A DNA stretch of 64,000 nt, taken from contig NZ_JAGMUO010000130.1 of assembly GCF_019049325.1 (NCBI RefSeq), positions 107,123 through 171,122 on the forward strand, given 5' to 3'. The notes below the pieces were generated by a model. That model was not told where the DNA came from and did no database searches. It worked only from the letters and a program-made list of their open reading frames with translations. The stretch comes from Streptomyces sp. AC512_CC834 (GTDB taxonomy: Bacteria; Actinomycetota; Actinomycetes; Streptomycetales; Streptomycetaceae). Shown here piece after piece: positions 41,396 to 49,818 of this stretch. The stretch's first letter is position 1; every line of letters begins with the position of its first letter. The translations under genes and the position numbers were made by a program.

Positions 41396-42168
41396 CGGGA
41401 CCCGCCGCCCAGCCAGTCCAGGTCGGACCCGGCGTCCCGGGCCCCGGCGCCGACGAGTTCGAGGAACGCCTCCTGCAACGAGGCCGCCTCGCCGCGCACC
41501 TCGGTGAGCGTGCCGGTGGCCCGGATGCGGCCGGCTGCCATCACCGCCACCCAGTCGCACAGCGACTCCACCAGCTCCATCACGTGGGAGGAGAAGACGA
41601 CGGTGGCACCGGAGGCGGTGTAGCGCTCCAGGACGCCCCGGATGGTCTGCGCGGAGACCGGGTCGACGCCCTCGAACGGCTCGTCCAGGAACAGCACTTC
41701 CGGGTTGTGCAGCAGCGCCGCCGCCAGCCCGATCTTCTTGCGCATGCCGGTCGAGTAGTCGACGACCAGCTTGTGCTGGGCGCCGGACAGGTCCAGCACG
41801 TCCAGAAGCTGCGAGGCCCGCTTGTCGACCTCGGCGCCGGGCAGCCCGCGCAACCGGCCCGTGTAGCCGAGCAGTTCCCGCCCCGACAACCGCTCGAACA
41901 GCCGCAGTCCCTCGGGCAGCACCCCGATCCTGGCCTTCACCTCGACCGGATCACGCCACACGTCGTGCCCGACGACCTCCACCGACCCCTGATCGGGCCG
42001 CAGCAGCCCGGTCACCATGGAGAGCGTGGTGGTCTTCCCGGCCCCGTTCGGCCCGACGAGCCCGATGAACTTGCCCGCGGGCAACTCCAGATCGATCCCG
42101 CCCACGGCAACCTGCTGCCCGAACCGCTTCCAGAGCCCCTGCACACGCACAGCGCTGATACTCACCAC
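41392..42168 (-). CDS. ABC transporter ATP-binding protein
   Basis: A 258-residue ATPase. Walker A is VGPNGAGKTTTLSMVTGLL, the signature is YSTGMRKKIGLAAALLHNPE, Walker B VLFLDEPFEGVDP, and the switch histidine is in VVFSSHVMELVE. The signature STGMR rather than LSGGQ is usual for CcmA/ABC-2 exporters. It is first of a two-gene operon with the permease. Confidence 0.93.
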   Translation of the reverse strand: MVSISAVRVQGLWKRFGQQVAVGGIDLELPAGKFIGLVGPNGAGKTTTLSMVTGLLRPDQGSVEVVGHDVWRDPVEVKARIGVLPEGLRLFERLSGRELLGYTGRLRGLPGAEVDKRASQLLDVLDLSGAQHKLVVDYSTGMRKKIGLAAALLHNPEVLFLDEPFEGVDPVSAQTIRGVLERYTASGATVVFSSHVMELVESLCDWVAVMAAGRIRATGTLTEVRGEAASLQEAFLELVGAGARDAGSDLDWLGGGSR

Positions 42169-42207
42169 GTCTCTCCCTCCGTCGACTTCGCACCCTACGG
42201 GGGAGGA

Positions 42208-42225
42208 GCGCCCCGAAAGGGGCGC
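42208..42225. terminator. GAAA-loop hairpin, part of a dispersed repeat
   Basis: GCGCCCC-GAAA-GGGGCGC is a perfect 7-bp stem. The bases after it (to about 42265, including GCGGC-TCC-GCCGC) match a sequence I recognise as frequent between Streptomyces genes. It lies between the primase-domain gene and the ABC ATPase gene, both on the minus strand, and probably terminates the former. Confidence 0.6.
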
Positions 42226-42324
42226 GGGGCTGCGTCGATATGCGGCTCCGCCGCGTGGACGCGATCAACCGCATACGGTCGGCAGCCGCCGGAACACAGC
42301 AACCCGGCAGACGAACAGGCGCCC

Positions 42325-42978
42325 TTAACGATCCCTGCCGCACGCGTACGTCAACGGCGAGATCAACTCCTCCACGTCCGGCAGCCACCGATTCACCGCG
42401 GTCGGCCGGCAGGCCCACTGCACGGCCCCCCGAGTCCCGTACCGCGTGGGCGGCGCGGCCACATACGCGCCCTCCCCCAGCGCGGCGAGGTCAAGGACCG
42501 ACGGCGACCACCCCAACCGCCGCACCAGATCGGGCACCTTCACCGTGGCCCCGGGAAGAACGAAGAACCGCATCCGCCGGTCCGGTGTCAGCGTCACAGG
42601 ACCCAGCGTCAGCTCCATCCGCTGCATCCGGGCCAGCGCCAGGAACCCCGCGGTCTCGGGCACGTCGATCGCGTCGAACGTCCGCCCCGTGGGCAGCAGG
42701 ATCGACGCCGTCGGCTGCTTCTGCCACATCCGCCGGGCGACGGTCGCGCTGCCCGTCGCCTGCGTCGCCCAGTCCTCGCGCGCCGGGTGCGCGCCCGGGT
42801 CGGCGCACTCCGGGTCCGCGCAGGAGCAGTGCTGCACCCCGTCGGCGGCTACCAGCCAGGTGCCGGGAAACACGTCCCAGTGACGCTCCTCTGCGTAGCG
42901 TACGGCGGTCTCCAGCAGCGATGTGCCGCGCTGCTGCGGGATCTGAGCGGCTTCGGTGCCCGGGATGGTCTCTTCCAC
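42325..42978 (-). CDS. Bifunctional DNA primase/polymerase-domain protein
   Basis: A 217-residue protein with the N-terminal domain of archaeal/plasmid primase-polymerases: LLETAVRYAEERHWDVFPG, then CSCADPECADPGAHPAREDW (zinc-like cysteines and the conserved HP), SILLPTGRTFDAIDVPETAG (acidic catalytic region) and LPTGRT-like loops. There is no helicase part. Conserved chromosomal versions of unknown role are widespread in Streptomyces. The GTG at 42978 was chosen; a GTG eight codons upstream is possible. Confidence 0.82.
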   Translation of the reverse strand: MEETIPGTEAAQIPQQRGTSLLETAVRYAEERHWDVFPGTWLVAADGVQHCSCADPECADPGAHPAREDWATQATGSATVARRMWQKQPTASILLPTGRTFDAIDVPETAGFLALARMQRMELTLGPVTLTPDRRMRFFVLPGATVKVPDLVRRLGWSPSVLDLAALGEGAYVAAPPTRYGTRGAVQWACRPTAVNRWLPDVEELISPLTYACGRDR

Positions 42979-43325
42979 GAGGAACTCAACTCCCGGGCTC
43001 ACCGGGGGTTACGGGGGTTGTGTGCGCGGGGGAGGTGCATCGACACCGCATTCGGGGCGCATGGGTGCATACGTGGGGGCGCGCAGGAGGATTCACCGCG
43101 GGAGCTGGGTAGCCACGTCTGGGGCCGACGGGCCGACGGGCTGACGGGCCGACGGGCTGAACCACCCACCGACGCCTGCCGCGCCTGCCGTCGCCCCGGC
43201 AATCCTCGCAAGCTTCGCAAGTCTCGCATTGTCGGCACATCGACGGGGCATTGATCTTCACGGCCGGATCTTCTCTTCCGCCGGGACAGCATCGAGACCG
43301 CATGAGACCGCATGGGGGTTACGCC
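42979..43325. promoter_or_regulatory. Divergent promoter region with 8-base tandem repeats
   Basis: A 347-base gap between the primase-domain gene and the TPR regulator. It has five tandem GGGCCGAC/GGGCTGAC units (43122-43161) and a GCAAG/CGCAAG-rich stretch (43206-43230). No gene is supported, and promoters for both sides are expected here. Confidence 0.5.
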
Positions 43326-44711
43326 ATGGCCGCAAGGCCTCTCGTCGCGCGGCAGCCGAACGAACGACTGCAGGCGCTCATTCAGGAAGCGGGCTGCTCG
43401 AACGCGGGCCTCGCCCGCCGGGTCAACGTGTGCGGGGTCGAGCACGGTCTCGACCTGCGGTACGACAAGACCTCCGTGGCCCGCTGGCTGCGCGGTCAGC
43501 AACCGCGGGGCCGGGCACCGGCGATCATCGCCGAGGCGCTCGGACGCAAGCTCGGCCGCACGGTCACGATCGACGAGATCGGCATGGCCAACGGCAAGAA
43601 CCTCGCGTCGGGCGTCGGCCTCCAGTTCTCGCCGACGGTACTGGGGGCCATCGAGCAGGTCTGCGAGTTGTGGCGCAGCGACGTGGGGCGCCGGGACTTC
43701 CTGTCCGGTTCCTCGGTCGCCGCCTCCGCGCTCGTCGAGCCGAGCCGGGACTGGCTGATTTCCGCCCCCGACCCACAGGTGTCGCGCTCGGCGGGGTCGC
43801 GGGTGGGCCAGTCCGACGTGGCGGCCGTGAAGGCGATGACACAGGCACTGGTGGACCTGGACCACCAGTACGGCAGCGGGCACGTGCGCCCGGTCCTCGT
43901 GCACTATCTGAACAGCGTCGTCTCCGGACTGCTGGCCGGCTCCTACCGGGAGGCGGTCGGACGGGAGTTGTTCGCCACGGTCGCCCGGCTGACCGAACTG
44001 GCCGGATACATGGCGGTGGACACCGGCCAACCGGGCCTCGCCCAGCGGTACTACATCCAGTCCCTGCGCCTCGCGCAGGCCGCCGGTGACCGCGGCTACG
44101 GCGGCTACGTCCTCGCCGCGTCCATGAGCCACCTGGCCGCGCAGCTCGGAAACCCGCGCGAGATCGCCCAGTTGGCGCGGGCGGCGCAGGAGGGCGCACG
44201 CGGGCGGGTGACGCCGCGCGCGGAGGCGATGTTCCACGCGGCCGAGGCCCGCGGCCACGCGCTCCTCGGCGACGTACGGGCGGCGCACGAGGCGGCCGGA
44301 CGGGCGGTCGGCGCGATGGAGGCGGCCGATCCGGCCGCCGGGGACGACCCGGTGTGGATCGCCCACTTCGACGAGGCCTATCTCGCCGACGAGTTGGCGC
44401 ACTGCCACCGGGACCTCGGCCAGGCCGACGCGGCGGCGCGGTACGCGCGGCAGTCCCTGGACGGCCATCCCGGGTCGAGGGCGCGCCGACGGGCCATCGG
44501 ACATGTGCTCTTGGCCACGGCCCAGGTGCAGCAGCGCGAGATCGAACAGGCCTGCAACACGGCGACGAAGGCCGTGGAACTCCTGGAGACGCTGCGCTCG
44601 AACCGGGGCGCCGAATACCTCGACGACTTCCAGGCCCGGCTCGAGCCGTACCGGGAAGAAGCCGTGGTCAGAGAGTTCGGCGCCCGGCTCGATCTGCAGG
44701 CCGCCGCGTGA
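43326..44711 (+). CDS. HTH regulator with TPR-like C-terminal domain
   Basis: A 461-residue protein, strongly conserved in Streptomyces. The N-terminal XRE-like helix-turn-helix begins ERLQALIQEAGCSNAGLARR and includes DKTSVARWLRGQQPRGRAPA. A linker with RRDFLSGSSVAASALVEPS follows, then TPR-like helices (GRELFATVARLTELAGYMAVD, GLAQRYYIQSLRLAQAAGD, HVLLATAQVQQREIEQACN). The family includes NsdA/NsdB-like regulators of development and antibiotic production, but this one is not identified with either. The start ATG is 75 bases into the open frame, after a GGGG. Confidence 0.85.
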   Translation: MAARPLVARQPNERLQALIQEAGCSNAGLARRVNVCGVEHGLDLRYDKTSVARWLRGQQPRGRAPAIIAEALGRKLGRTVTIDEIGMANGKNLASGVGLQFSPTVLGAIEQVCELWRSDVGRRDFLSGSSVAASALVEPSRDWLISAPDPQVSRSAGSRVGQSDVAAVKAMTQALVDLDHQYGSGHVRPVLVHYLNSVVSGLLAGSYREAVGRELFATVARLTELAGYMAVDTGQPGLAQRYYIQSLRLAQAAGDRGYGGYVLAASMSHLAAQLGNPREIAQLARAAQEGARGRVTPRAEAMFHAAEARGHALLGDVRAAHEAAGRAVGAMEAADPAAGDDPVWIAHFDEAYLADELAHCHRDLGQADAAARYARQSLDGHPGSRARRRAIGHVLLATAQVQQREIEQACNTATKAVELLETLRSNRGAEYLDDFQARLEPYREEAVVREFGARLDLQAAA

Positions 44712-44912
44712 ACGGACGGGTCGCGGATGCGTGAACACGCGTGAAGTTTCGGTGTGGTGAGCGGAAAGGAACATCAACAGCGTGCCGCGGCCCGGTTTTG
44801 TTACTGCCGTCACAGGGAAAGAGCTGACGCCCCATGCGGCGTGGCAGTGGGCTCGGGGGACCCGGTAGCGTGAGCCGACGATTCCGAAGGTCCCCCATTC
44901 GTAGGAGTCCCG

Positions 44913-46736
44913 GTGACGCAGAGTGGACAGGGCGAGGAGCCCTCGGCGCGGCAAGCGCACGAAGGCATCGTGCTGCCCTCGGACGGTGGCGAGCCTTTGC
45001 TGCCCGGCCTGGCCGGCACTCCCGTCGGCCCCCAGACCGGTGGCCCCGTGCCCGCCTCGGCACCGCCAGGCGGCCAGGCCTGGGACCGGCCCTGGGGCCC
45101 CGAGCAGCAGCAGAGCCCGACCCCCGGCCAGGGCTGGCCCGCCCCGCCCGACGCCCAGCCGTGGGGGGCTCCGGAGACCGCCCAGCCGTCCACCCCGCCG
45201 CCCGCGTCGCACGCCTGGCCGCCCGCGCAGGGTGACCCGGCGCCGGGCCCCGCCGCCCTGCCGCCCCAGGCCGGCCCCGGCCCGCTGCCGCCCGAGGGCG
45301 CGCAGGCCCCGTCGTACGGTGCACCCGCCGGCGGCCAGTCCTACGGCGGCGGGTCCTACGGCAACCAGTCCCACGGCGACCAGTCCTACGGCGACCAGTC
45401 CTACGGCGGCGGGTCCTATGGCGCCCAGCCGCCGTACGGGCAGCAGCCACAACAGCCACAGCCACAGCCACAGCCACAGCCACAGCAGCCGCACCAGCAG
45501 CCACAGCAGTTCCAGCAGCAGGGCCGGGCGGCCGCGCCGCTGCCGCCGGCCGACGAGGGCGCCACCCAGTTCCTGCCGCCGGTCGGGGTGCCCGCGGACG
45601 AGGGCGCGACCCAGTACATACCGCCCGTGGGCCCCGGGGCGCTGCCGCCGGAGAGCCCCGCGCAGCCGCCCGCCGAGTCGACGCAGTTCCTCGGCCAGGC
45701 GCCGCGGTACCCCGCGCAGCCCGCGGCCGGGCACCAGCCCGCCCCCGCCGCACCCGCACCCGTGCACAACCCCGACGCCGAGGCCACGCAGTTCATCGCG
45801 CCCGTGCCCGGCGGCCCCGGCCCCGTCGGCGCCCCGTACGGTGCCGCTCCCGGTGGTGACGAGGGGCGTCAGCCGCCCGCCGAGTTCGACAACCTCTTCC
45901 GCGGCGCGCCCGGCGCCGACAGTCCGGCCTCGGCCACCCAGCAGATGCCCCGCTTCGACGCGTCACAGCCGCAGTACCCCGCCGACCAGCCCATGTACGC
46001 CCCGCAGGGCCCGGGCGACGGTGGCGGTGGCGGTGGCGGTGGCGGTGGCGGCAGACGGCGCGGGAACGACGGCGGTGGCCGGGGCGGCCGCGGCGGTGGT
46101 ACCGGCTCGCGCCTGCCGCTCATCGCGGCCGTGGGCGTGGGCATCGCCGTCGTCGGGGTCGGCGCCGGCGCGATGATGGCCGGCGGGGGAGACGACGAGG
46201 ACAAGGGCGACAACCAGACGGTGTCCGCCACGGCCCCCGCCTCCGAGTCCGCCTCCGCCTCGGCCTCGGCGTCCGTCGATCCGGTCCGGCAGCAGGCCGT
46301 CGAGCTGGACAAGCTGCTCGCCGAGAGCGGCACCGGCCGGACCACGGTGATCAACGCCGTCGGCCACGTGAAGACCTGCGACAAGCTGCCCCAGGCGGCC
46401 AAGGACCTGCGCGAGGCCGCCAAGCAGCGCAGCGGGCTGGTCGACAGCCTCTCCAAGCTGTCCGTGGACAAGCTGCCCCAGCACACCGAGCTGACCACCG
46501 CCCTCACCAAGGCGTGGCAGGCCTCGGCGTCGGCCGACAACCACTACGCGGCCTGGGCCGACCAGGCGGCCGGCAAGAAGGGCTGCAAGAAGGGCAAGGC
46601 CCGCACCACCGGCCAGACGCAGGCCGGTAACCGGGCGAGCGGCACGGCCAGCAAGGAGAAGGCCAAGGCCGCGAAATACTGGAACGTCATCGCCAAGCAG
46701 TACGGCCTGACCGAACGGCAGCCGACCCAGTTGTGA
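44913..46736 (+). CDS. Membrane protein with long Pro/Gln-rich cytoplasmic region
   Basis: A 607-residue protein starting at GTG. Residues 1-395 are low-complexity and rich in Pro, Gln, Gly and Ala, with repeats such as SYGDQSYGGGSYG, (QP)n runs and short TQFLPPV/TQYIPPV/TQFLGQA motifs. The ten-glycine run and an Arg/Gly stretch precede one membrane helix (LPLIAAVGVGIAVVGVGAGA, near 410-430). The extracytoplasmic C-terminal domain of about 150 residues has two cysteines (KTCDKL, KKGCKKG). The TQ[FY][IL] motifs with threonine could be kinase sites. Function is unknown. Confidence 0.82.
   Translation: MTQSGQGEEPSARQAHEGIVLPSDGGEPLLPGLAGTPVGPQTGGPVPASAPPGGQAWDRPWGPEQQQSPTPGQGWPAPPDAQPWGAPETAQPSTPPPASHAWPPAQGDPAPGPAALPPQAGPGPLPPEGAQAPSYGAPAGGQSYGGGSYGNQSHGDQSYGDQSYGGGSYGAQPPYGQQPQQPQPQPQPQPQQPHQQPQQFQQQGRAAAPLPPADEGATQFLPPVGVPADEGATQYIPPVGPGALPPESPAQPPAESTQFLGQAPRYPAQPAAGHQPAPAAPAPVHNPDAEATQFIAPVPGGPGPVGAPYGAAPGGDEGRQPPAEFDNLFRGAPGADSPASATQQMPRFDASQPQYPADQPMYAPQGPGDGGGGGGGGGGGRRRGNDGGGRGGRGGGTGSRLPLIAAVGVGIAVVGVGAGAMMAGGGDDEDKGDNQTVSATAPASESASASASASVDPVRQQAVELDKLLAESGTGRTTVINAVGHVKTCDKLPQAAKDLREAAKQRSGLVDSLSKLSVDKLPQHTELTTALTKAWQASASADNHYAAWADQAAGKKGCKKGKARTTGQTQAGNRASGTASKEKAKAAKYWNVIAKQYGLTERQPTQL
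45339..45515. repeat. Coding tandem repeats (Gly/Ser/Tyr, then Gln/Pro)
   Basis: Two arrays inside the membrane protein: 15-base units of the type TCCTACGGCGACCAG (about 45339-45430) and six-base CAGCCA units (about 45434-45515). All are in frame. Confidence 0.75.
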
Positions 46737-46772
46737 CCGCCCCGGGCGGGTGGTCCGTTGGAGGAGGTCCGC

Positions 46773-48107
46773 TCAGGCGACGTCCGCGTTCTGCAGGGTG
46801 CGGGTGGTGTCCACGGCGCCTTCGCGGGCCGAGACCAGGCGGCCCTGCCGGACGACCTGGAGGGTGACGTCGGCGTTGACCAGGCGCGGGAAGCCCACCG
46901 AGGCCAGCTTGTCGGCGAACGTCCACTGAAGGGTCGGCGTGAGCCCGCCCGTGCCGATCTTCAGCCCGTCGTCGAGGGCCCGCCTGACGGTGCCGGCGCT
47001 CACCTCGCCGTCGCCGAGCGACTCGACGACCGCCTTGAGGACGGTGTACGCGATCCAGGTCGTCTGCACCCCGGCGTCCGCCGCGTCGACGTTGTTGTCG
47101 CCGAACGCCTGCTCCTTGATCAACTGCTTCATCCCGGCCCAGGCCGGGTCGTCGGCCGACGGGTACCAGCCGGTGACGTACGCCCCCTCGTAGGGGCCGG
47201 ACGCCCCGCCGCTCGCGTTGATCGTCGTCTGGTCGACGCTGCCGAGCACGGTCGCGGTCCGTACGCCGGGATGGTCCTCGCGGGCCCGCCGGAAGGAGTC
47301 CATGAAGGTGCCGGTGCGGTCCCCGAGGACGGGCACCACGCACCCCGGCCTGTCCGGGTCGGCGCTCGTCCGCGCCAGCGCCTGCTCGGACTGGCCGTCG
47401 TACTCGGTGGCGTCCTCCGCCGCCCGCTGGTCGTGGGCCCGCTCGTGCCCGCCCGAGGTCAGCCCCGAGTCCAGCAGCACCGGCAACTGGTCTCCCGCGA
47501 TCGTGTCGGGGCGGACCAGCGTGACCGGACCGCAGGATTCCGCGAGCGTGCTGCCGAGGCCCGCGAGGAGCGCGGGCTGGCCCCCGTTGACCGGGTAGGA
47601 CAGCGGGCTGGTGAACTCCGTGTTGGTGATGCCGTAGCCGCCGATGTACGGGATGCCGGCGCCCTCCAGCACGGGGAAGAAGGAGGCGGCGTACTGGCTG
47701 TAGGAGCCGACCACGGCGACCGCGTCCTCCTTGACGGCACGGCGGGCGCACTTCGCGGCGGCCACGCTGTCGTTGTGGTCGTTGCAGGTCAGGACGTTGA
47801 GCTCGCGACCGCCGAGGCCGCCCTTGGCGTTGATCCAGCGGGCGTAGGCCTGGGCGAGGGCGGGCATGCCGGGTTTGTTGGTCGCGCCGGTGTCCTGCGG
47901 CGCCCAGGTCATGACGGTGATCGGATCGTCCCCGGAGCCCCCCGTGGCACCGGGGACGACCCCGCAGCCGGCGGCGAACGACGCGCACGCCACCAGCGCG
48001 CCCGCGGACAGGACGCCGGTGCGGGTGGCCCCGGTGGCCCGAGTGGCCCGGGAACGGCCGCGGAGGCCGCCTGGGAGAGCGCTGCGGATGGGTCGCCTGC
48101 CGGTCAT
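46773..48107 (-). CDS. Substrate-binding lipoprotein of branched-chain/amide type
   Basis: A 444-residue protein. Signal MTGRRPIRSALPGG leads to a hydrophobic stretch and lipobox FAAGC (near residue 47), so it is a surface lipoprotein. The mature part is a type I periplasmic-binding fold: ITVMTWAPQDTGA, ALAQAYARWINAKGGLGGRE, VVGSYSQYAASFFPVLEGAGIPYIGG, then AYVTGWYPSADDPAWAGMK. Such proteins bind amino acids or amides, or act as receptors. No permease or ATPase lies nearby, so it is an orphan. Confidence 0.85.
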   Translation of the reverse strand: MTGRRPIRSALPGGLRGRSRATRATGATRTGVLSAGALVACASFAAGCGVVPGATGGSGDDPITVMTWAPQDTGATNKPGMPALAQAYARWINAKGGLGGRELNVLTCNDHNDSVAAAKCARRAVKEDAVAVVGSYSQYAASFFPVLEGAGIPYIGGYGITNTEFTSPLSYPVNGGQPALLAGLGSTLAESCGPVTLVRPDTIAGDQLPVLLDSGLTSGGHERAHDQRAAEDATEYDGQSEQALARTSADPDRPGCVVPVLGDRTGTFMDSFRRAREDHPGVRTATVLGSVDQTTINASGGASGPYEGAYVTGWYPSADDPAWAGMKQLIKEQAFGDNNVDAADAGVQTTWIAYTVLKAVVESLGDGEVSAGTVRRALDDGLKIGTGGLTPTLQWTFADKLASVGFPRLVNADVTLQVVRQGRLVSAREGAVDTTRTLQNADVA

Positions 48108-48223
48108 GTACCCGCACGATTCCGTCACGCGGCCAACCTGGGAGTGACCCGCGGTCAACACGCGGTGACGCGGAGGTGAATTGCGGGGGCCGTCGGGGCG
48201 CGGGAGAGAGGAACGTAGGATCG

Positions 48224-48724
48224 ATGACCGTGCAAGGTTCGGAGAACTCTTCCCGTCGCGGCCGTCGCTCCTCCACCATGGGCGGCATGCCACTCAACGA
48301 CATGCCGTGGTGGCGCTGGCGCAGCCAGGTGCGCTCCGCGCTGCACATGCTCTCCGCCCCCGCCTTCCAGCGGGACGTCTGGCTGGCCGGTGTGGACGGC
48401 TACGGGGACGTCACCGACGCCGTGTACCGCCTGGTGGAGGACACCTGGCTGGATCACTGGTCCGCCGAGAAGTACGTGGGCACGGTCTTCCGCGACTCGC
48501 AGGAGGCGGCGCTCGTCGACACCGCGGTGCTGCGGGTCCTGCGGATCATGCACCAGGTGGGGCCGGACGCCCCGGTGACCGCGTATCTGGAGCACGCGGA
48601 CTGGCCGGAGGCGGTGCGGGCGGCGCGCGACGCGCACGTACGGCTGGCCACCAGTGACGACGAGGACCCGGAGGCGGAGCCGCGCACGCTGGAGGTCCTG
48701 CAGATCCTTTCCCGGTCCGCCTGA
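48224..48724 (+). CDS. Conserved hypothetical protein
   Basis: A 166-residue soluble protein. The Trp/Met-rich MPLNDMPWWRWRSQVRSALHMLS and DVWLAGVDGYGDVTDAVYRLVEDTWLDHWSAEKY are well-formed helices, as expected of a folded domain. Acidic residues close the protein (DDEDPEAEPRTLEVLQILS). The ATG with AGGA before it was chosen over a start 48 bases upstream. It precedes purU by 47 bases and may be co-transcribed. No function recognised. Confidence 0.7.
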   Translation: MTVQGSENSSRRGRRSSTMGGMPLNDMPWWRWRSQVRSALHMLSAPAFQRDVWLAGVDGYGDVTDAVYRLVEDTWLDHWSAEKYVGTVFRDSQEAALVDTAVLRVLRIMHQVGPDAPVTAYLEHADWPEAVRAARDAHVRLATSDDEDPEAEPRTLEVLQILSRSA

Positions 48725-48771
48725 CGGGACGGCACTCGGGGCGGGGGGCCGGATATGGGACCCTGTGCTGC

Positions 48772-49677
48772 ATGAACGAGCAGTCCTCCGCCGCCGTCCC
48801 CTCGGCCGGTGCCCCGGCCGACGTCCCGGCCGACCAGTACGTCCTCACCCTGTCCTGCCCCGACAAGCAGGGCATCGTGCACGCCGTCTCGAGCTACCTC
48901 TTCATGACCGGCTGCAACATCGAGGACAGCCAGCAGTTCGGCGACCACGACACGGGACTGTTCTTCATGCGGGTCCACTTCTCGGCCCACTCGCCGGTGA
49001 CGTTGGACAAGCTGCGCGCCAGTTTCACCGCGATCGGTGACGCCTTCCACATGGACTGGCAGGTCAACCGGGCCGACGAGAAGACCCGCATCGTGCTCCT
49101 GGTCAGCAAGTTCGGGCACTGCCTGAACGACCTGCTCTTCCGGGCCCGGATCGGCGCGCTGCCCGTGGAGATCGCGGCCGTGGTGTCCAACCACACGGAC
49201 TTCGCGGAGCTGGTGGGGTCGTACAACATCCCCTTCCACCACATCCCCGTGACGAGGGACACCAAGGCGGAGGCGGAGGCGCGGCTCCTGGAGATCGTGC
49301 GCGAGGAGAACGTCGAACTCGTCGTGCTGGCCCGCTACATGCAGGTCCTCTCGGACGACCTGTGCAAGCGGCTCAGCGGCCGGATCATCAACATCCACCA
49401 CTCCTTCCTGCCGAGCTTCAAGGGCGCGAAGCCGTACCACCAGGCGCATGCGCGGGGCGTGAAGCTGATCGGCGCGACCGCGCACTACGTGACGGCCGAC
49501 CTCGACGAGGGGCCGATCATCGAGCAGGAGGTCGAGCGGGTCGGCCACGACGTCACGCCGGACCAGTTGGTCGCGATCGGCCGGGACGTGGAGTGCCAGG
49601 CGCTGGCGCGGGCCGTGAAGTGGCATGCGGAGCGGAGGATTCTGCTGAACGGCCGCCGGACGGTGGTGTTCGCCTAG
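48772..49677 (+). CDS. purU: Formyltetrahydrofolate deformylase
   Basis: A 301-residue enzyme that hydrolyses 10-formyl-THF to formate and THF, balancing one-carbon units. The N-terminal ACT domain (YVLTLSCPDKQGIVHAVSSY, GCNIEDSQQFGD) is followed by the formyltransferase-like catalytic domain (RIVLLVSKFGHCLNDLLFR, IINIHHSFLPSFKGAKPYHQ with the catalytic His, GATAHYVTADLDEGPIIEQ). Length is normal. It is followed by a large palindrome. Confidence 0.95.
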   Translation: MNEQSSAAVPSAGAPADVPADQYVLTLSCPDKQGIVHAVSSYLFMTGCNIEDSQQFGDHDTGLFFMRVHFSAHSPVTLDKLRASFTAIGDAFHMDWQVNRADEKTRIVLLVSKFGHCLNDLLFRARIGALPVEIAAVVSNHTDFAELVGSYNIPFHHIPVTRDTKAEAEARLLEIVREENVELVVLARYMQVLSDDLCKRLSGRIINIHHSFLPSFKGAKPYHQAHARGVKLIGATAHYVTADLDEGPIIEQEVERVGHDVTPDQLVAIGRDVECQALARAVKWHAERRILLNGRRTVVFA

Positions 49678-49697
49678 CGGGAGGGAGCTTCTGCCTC

Positions 49698-49801
49698 GTC
49701 GGCGGGTGCGGGTGCTCGGTGGTTGCTCGCGCAGTTCCCCGCGCCCCTGAAGGGGCGCGGGGAACTGCGCGACAAGCCACGACGCACCCGCACCCGCCGA
49801 C
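49698..49801. terminator. Large nested palindrome between convergent genes
   Basis: An inner 22-bp perfect stem (49727-49748 with 49751-49772, two-base loop) lies within an outer 18-bp perfect stem (49698-49715 with 49784-49801), 104 bases in all. It lies 20 bases from the purU stop and 17 from the anti-sigma stop, so it can serve both convergent genes. The right inner arm with flanking bases is identical to 19199-19230. Confidence 0.8.
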
Positions 49802-49818
49802 GAAACAGCCACCGCCCC

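Noticed and set aside
45434-45515. CAGCCA run as a regulatory microsatellite
   Set aside because: It lies in frame inside a low-complexity coding region and is explained as a Gln/Pro repeat.
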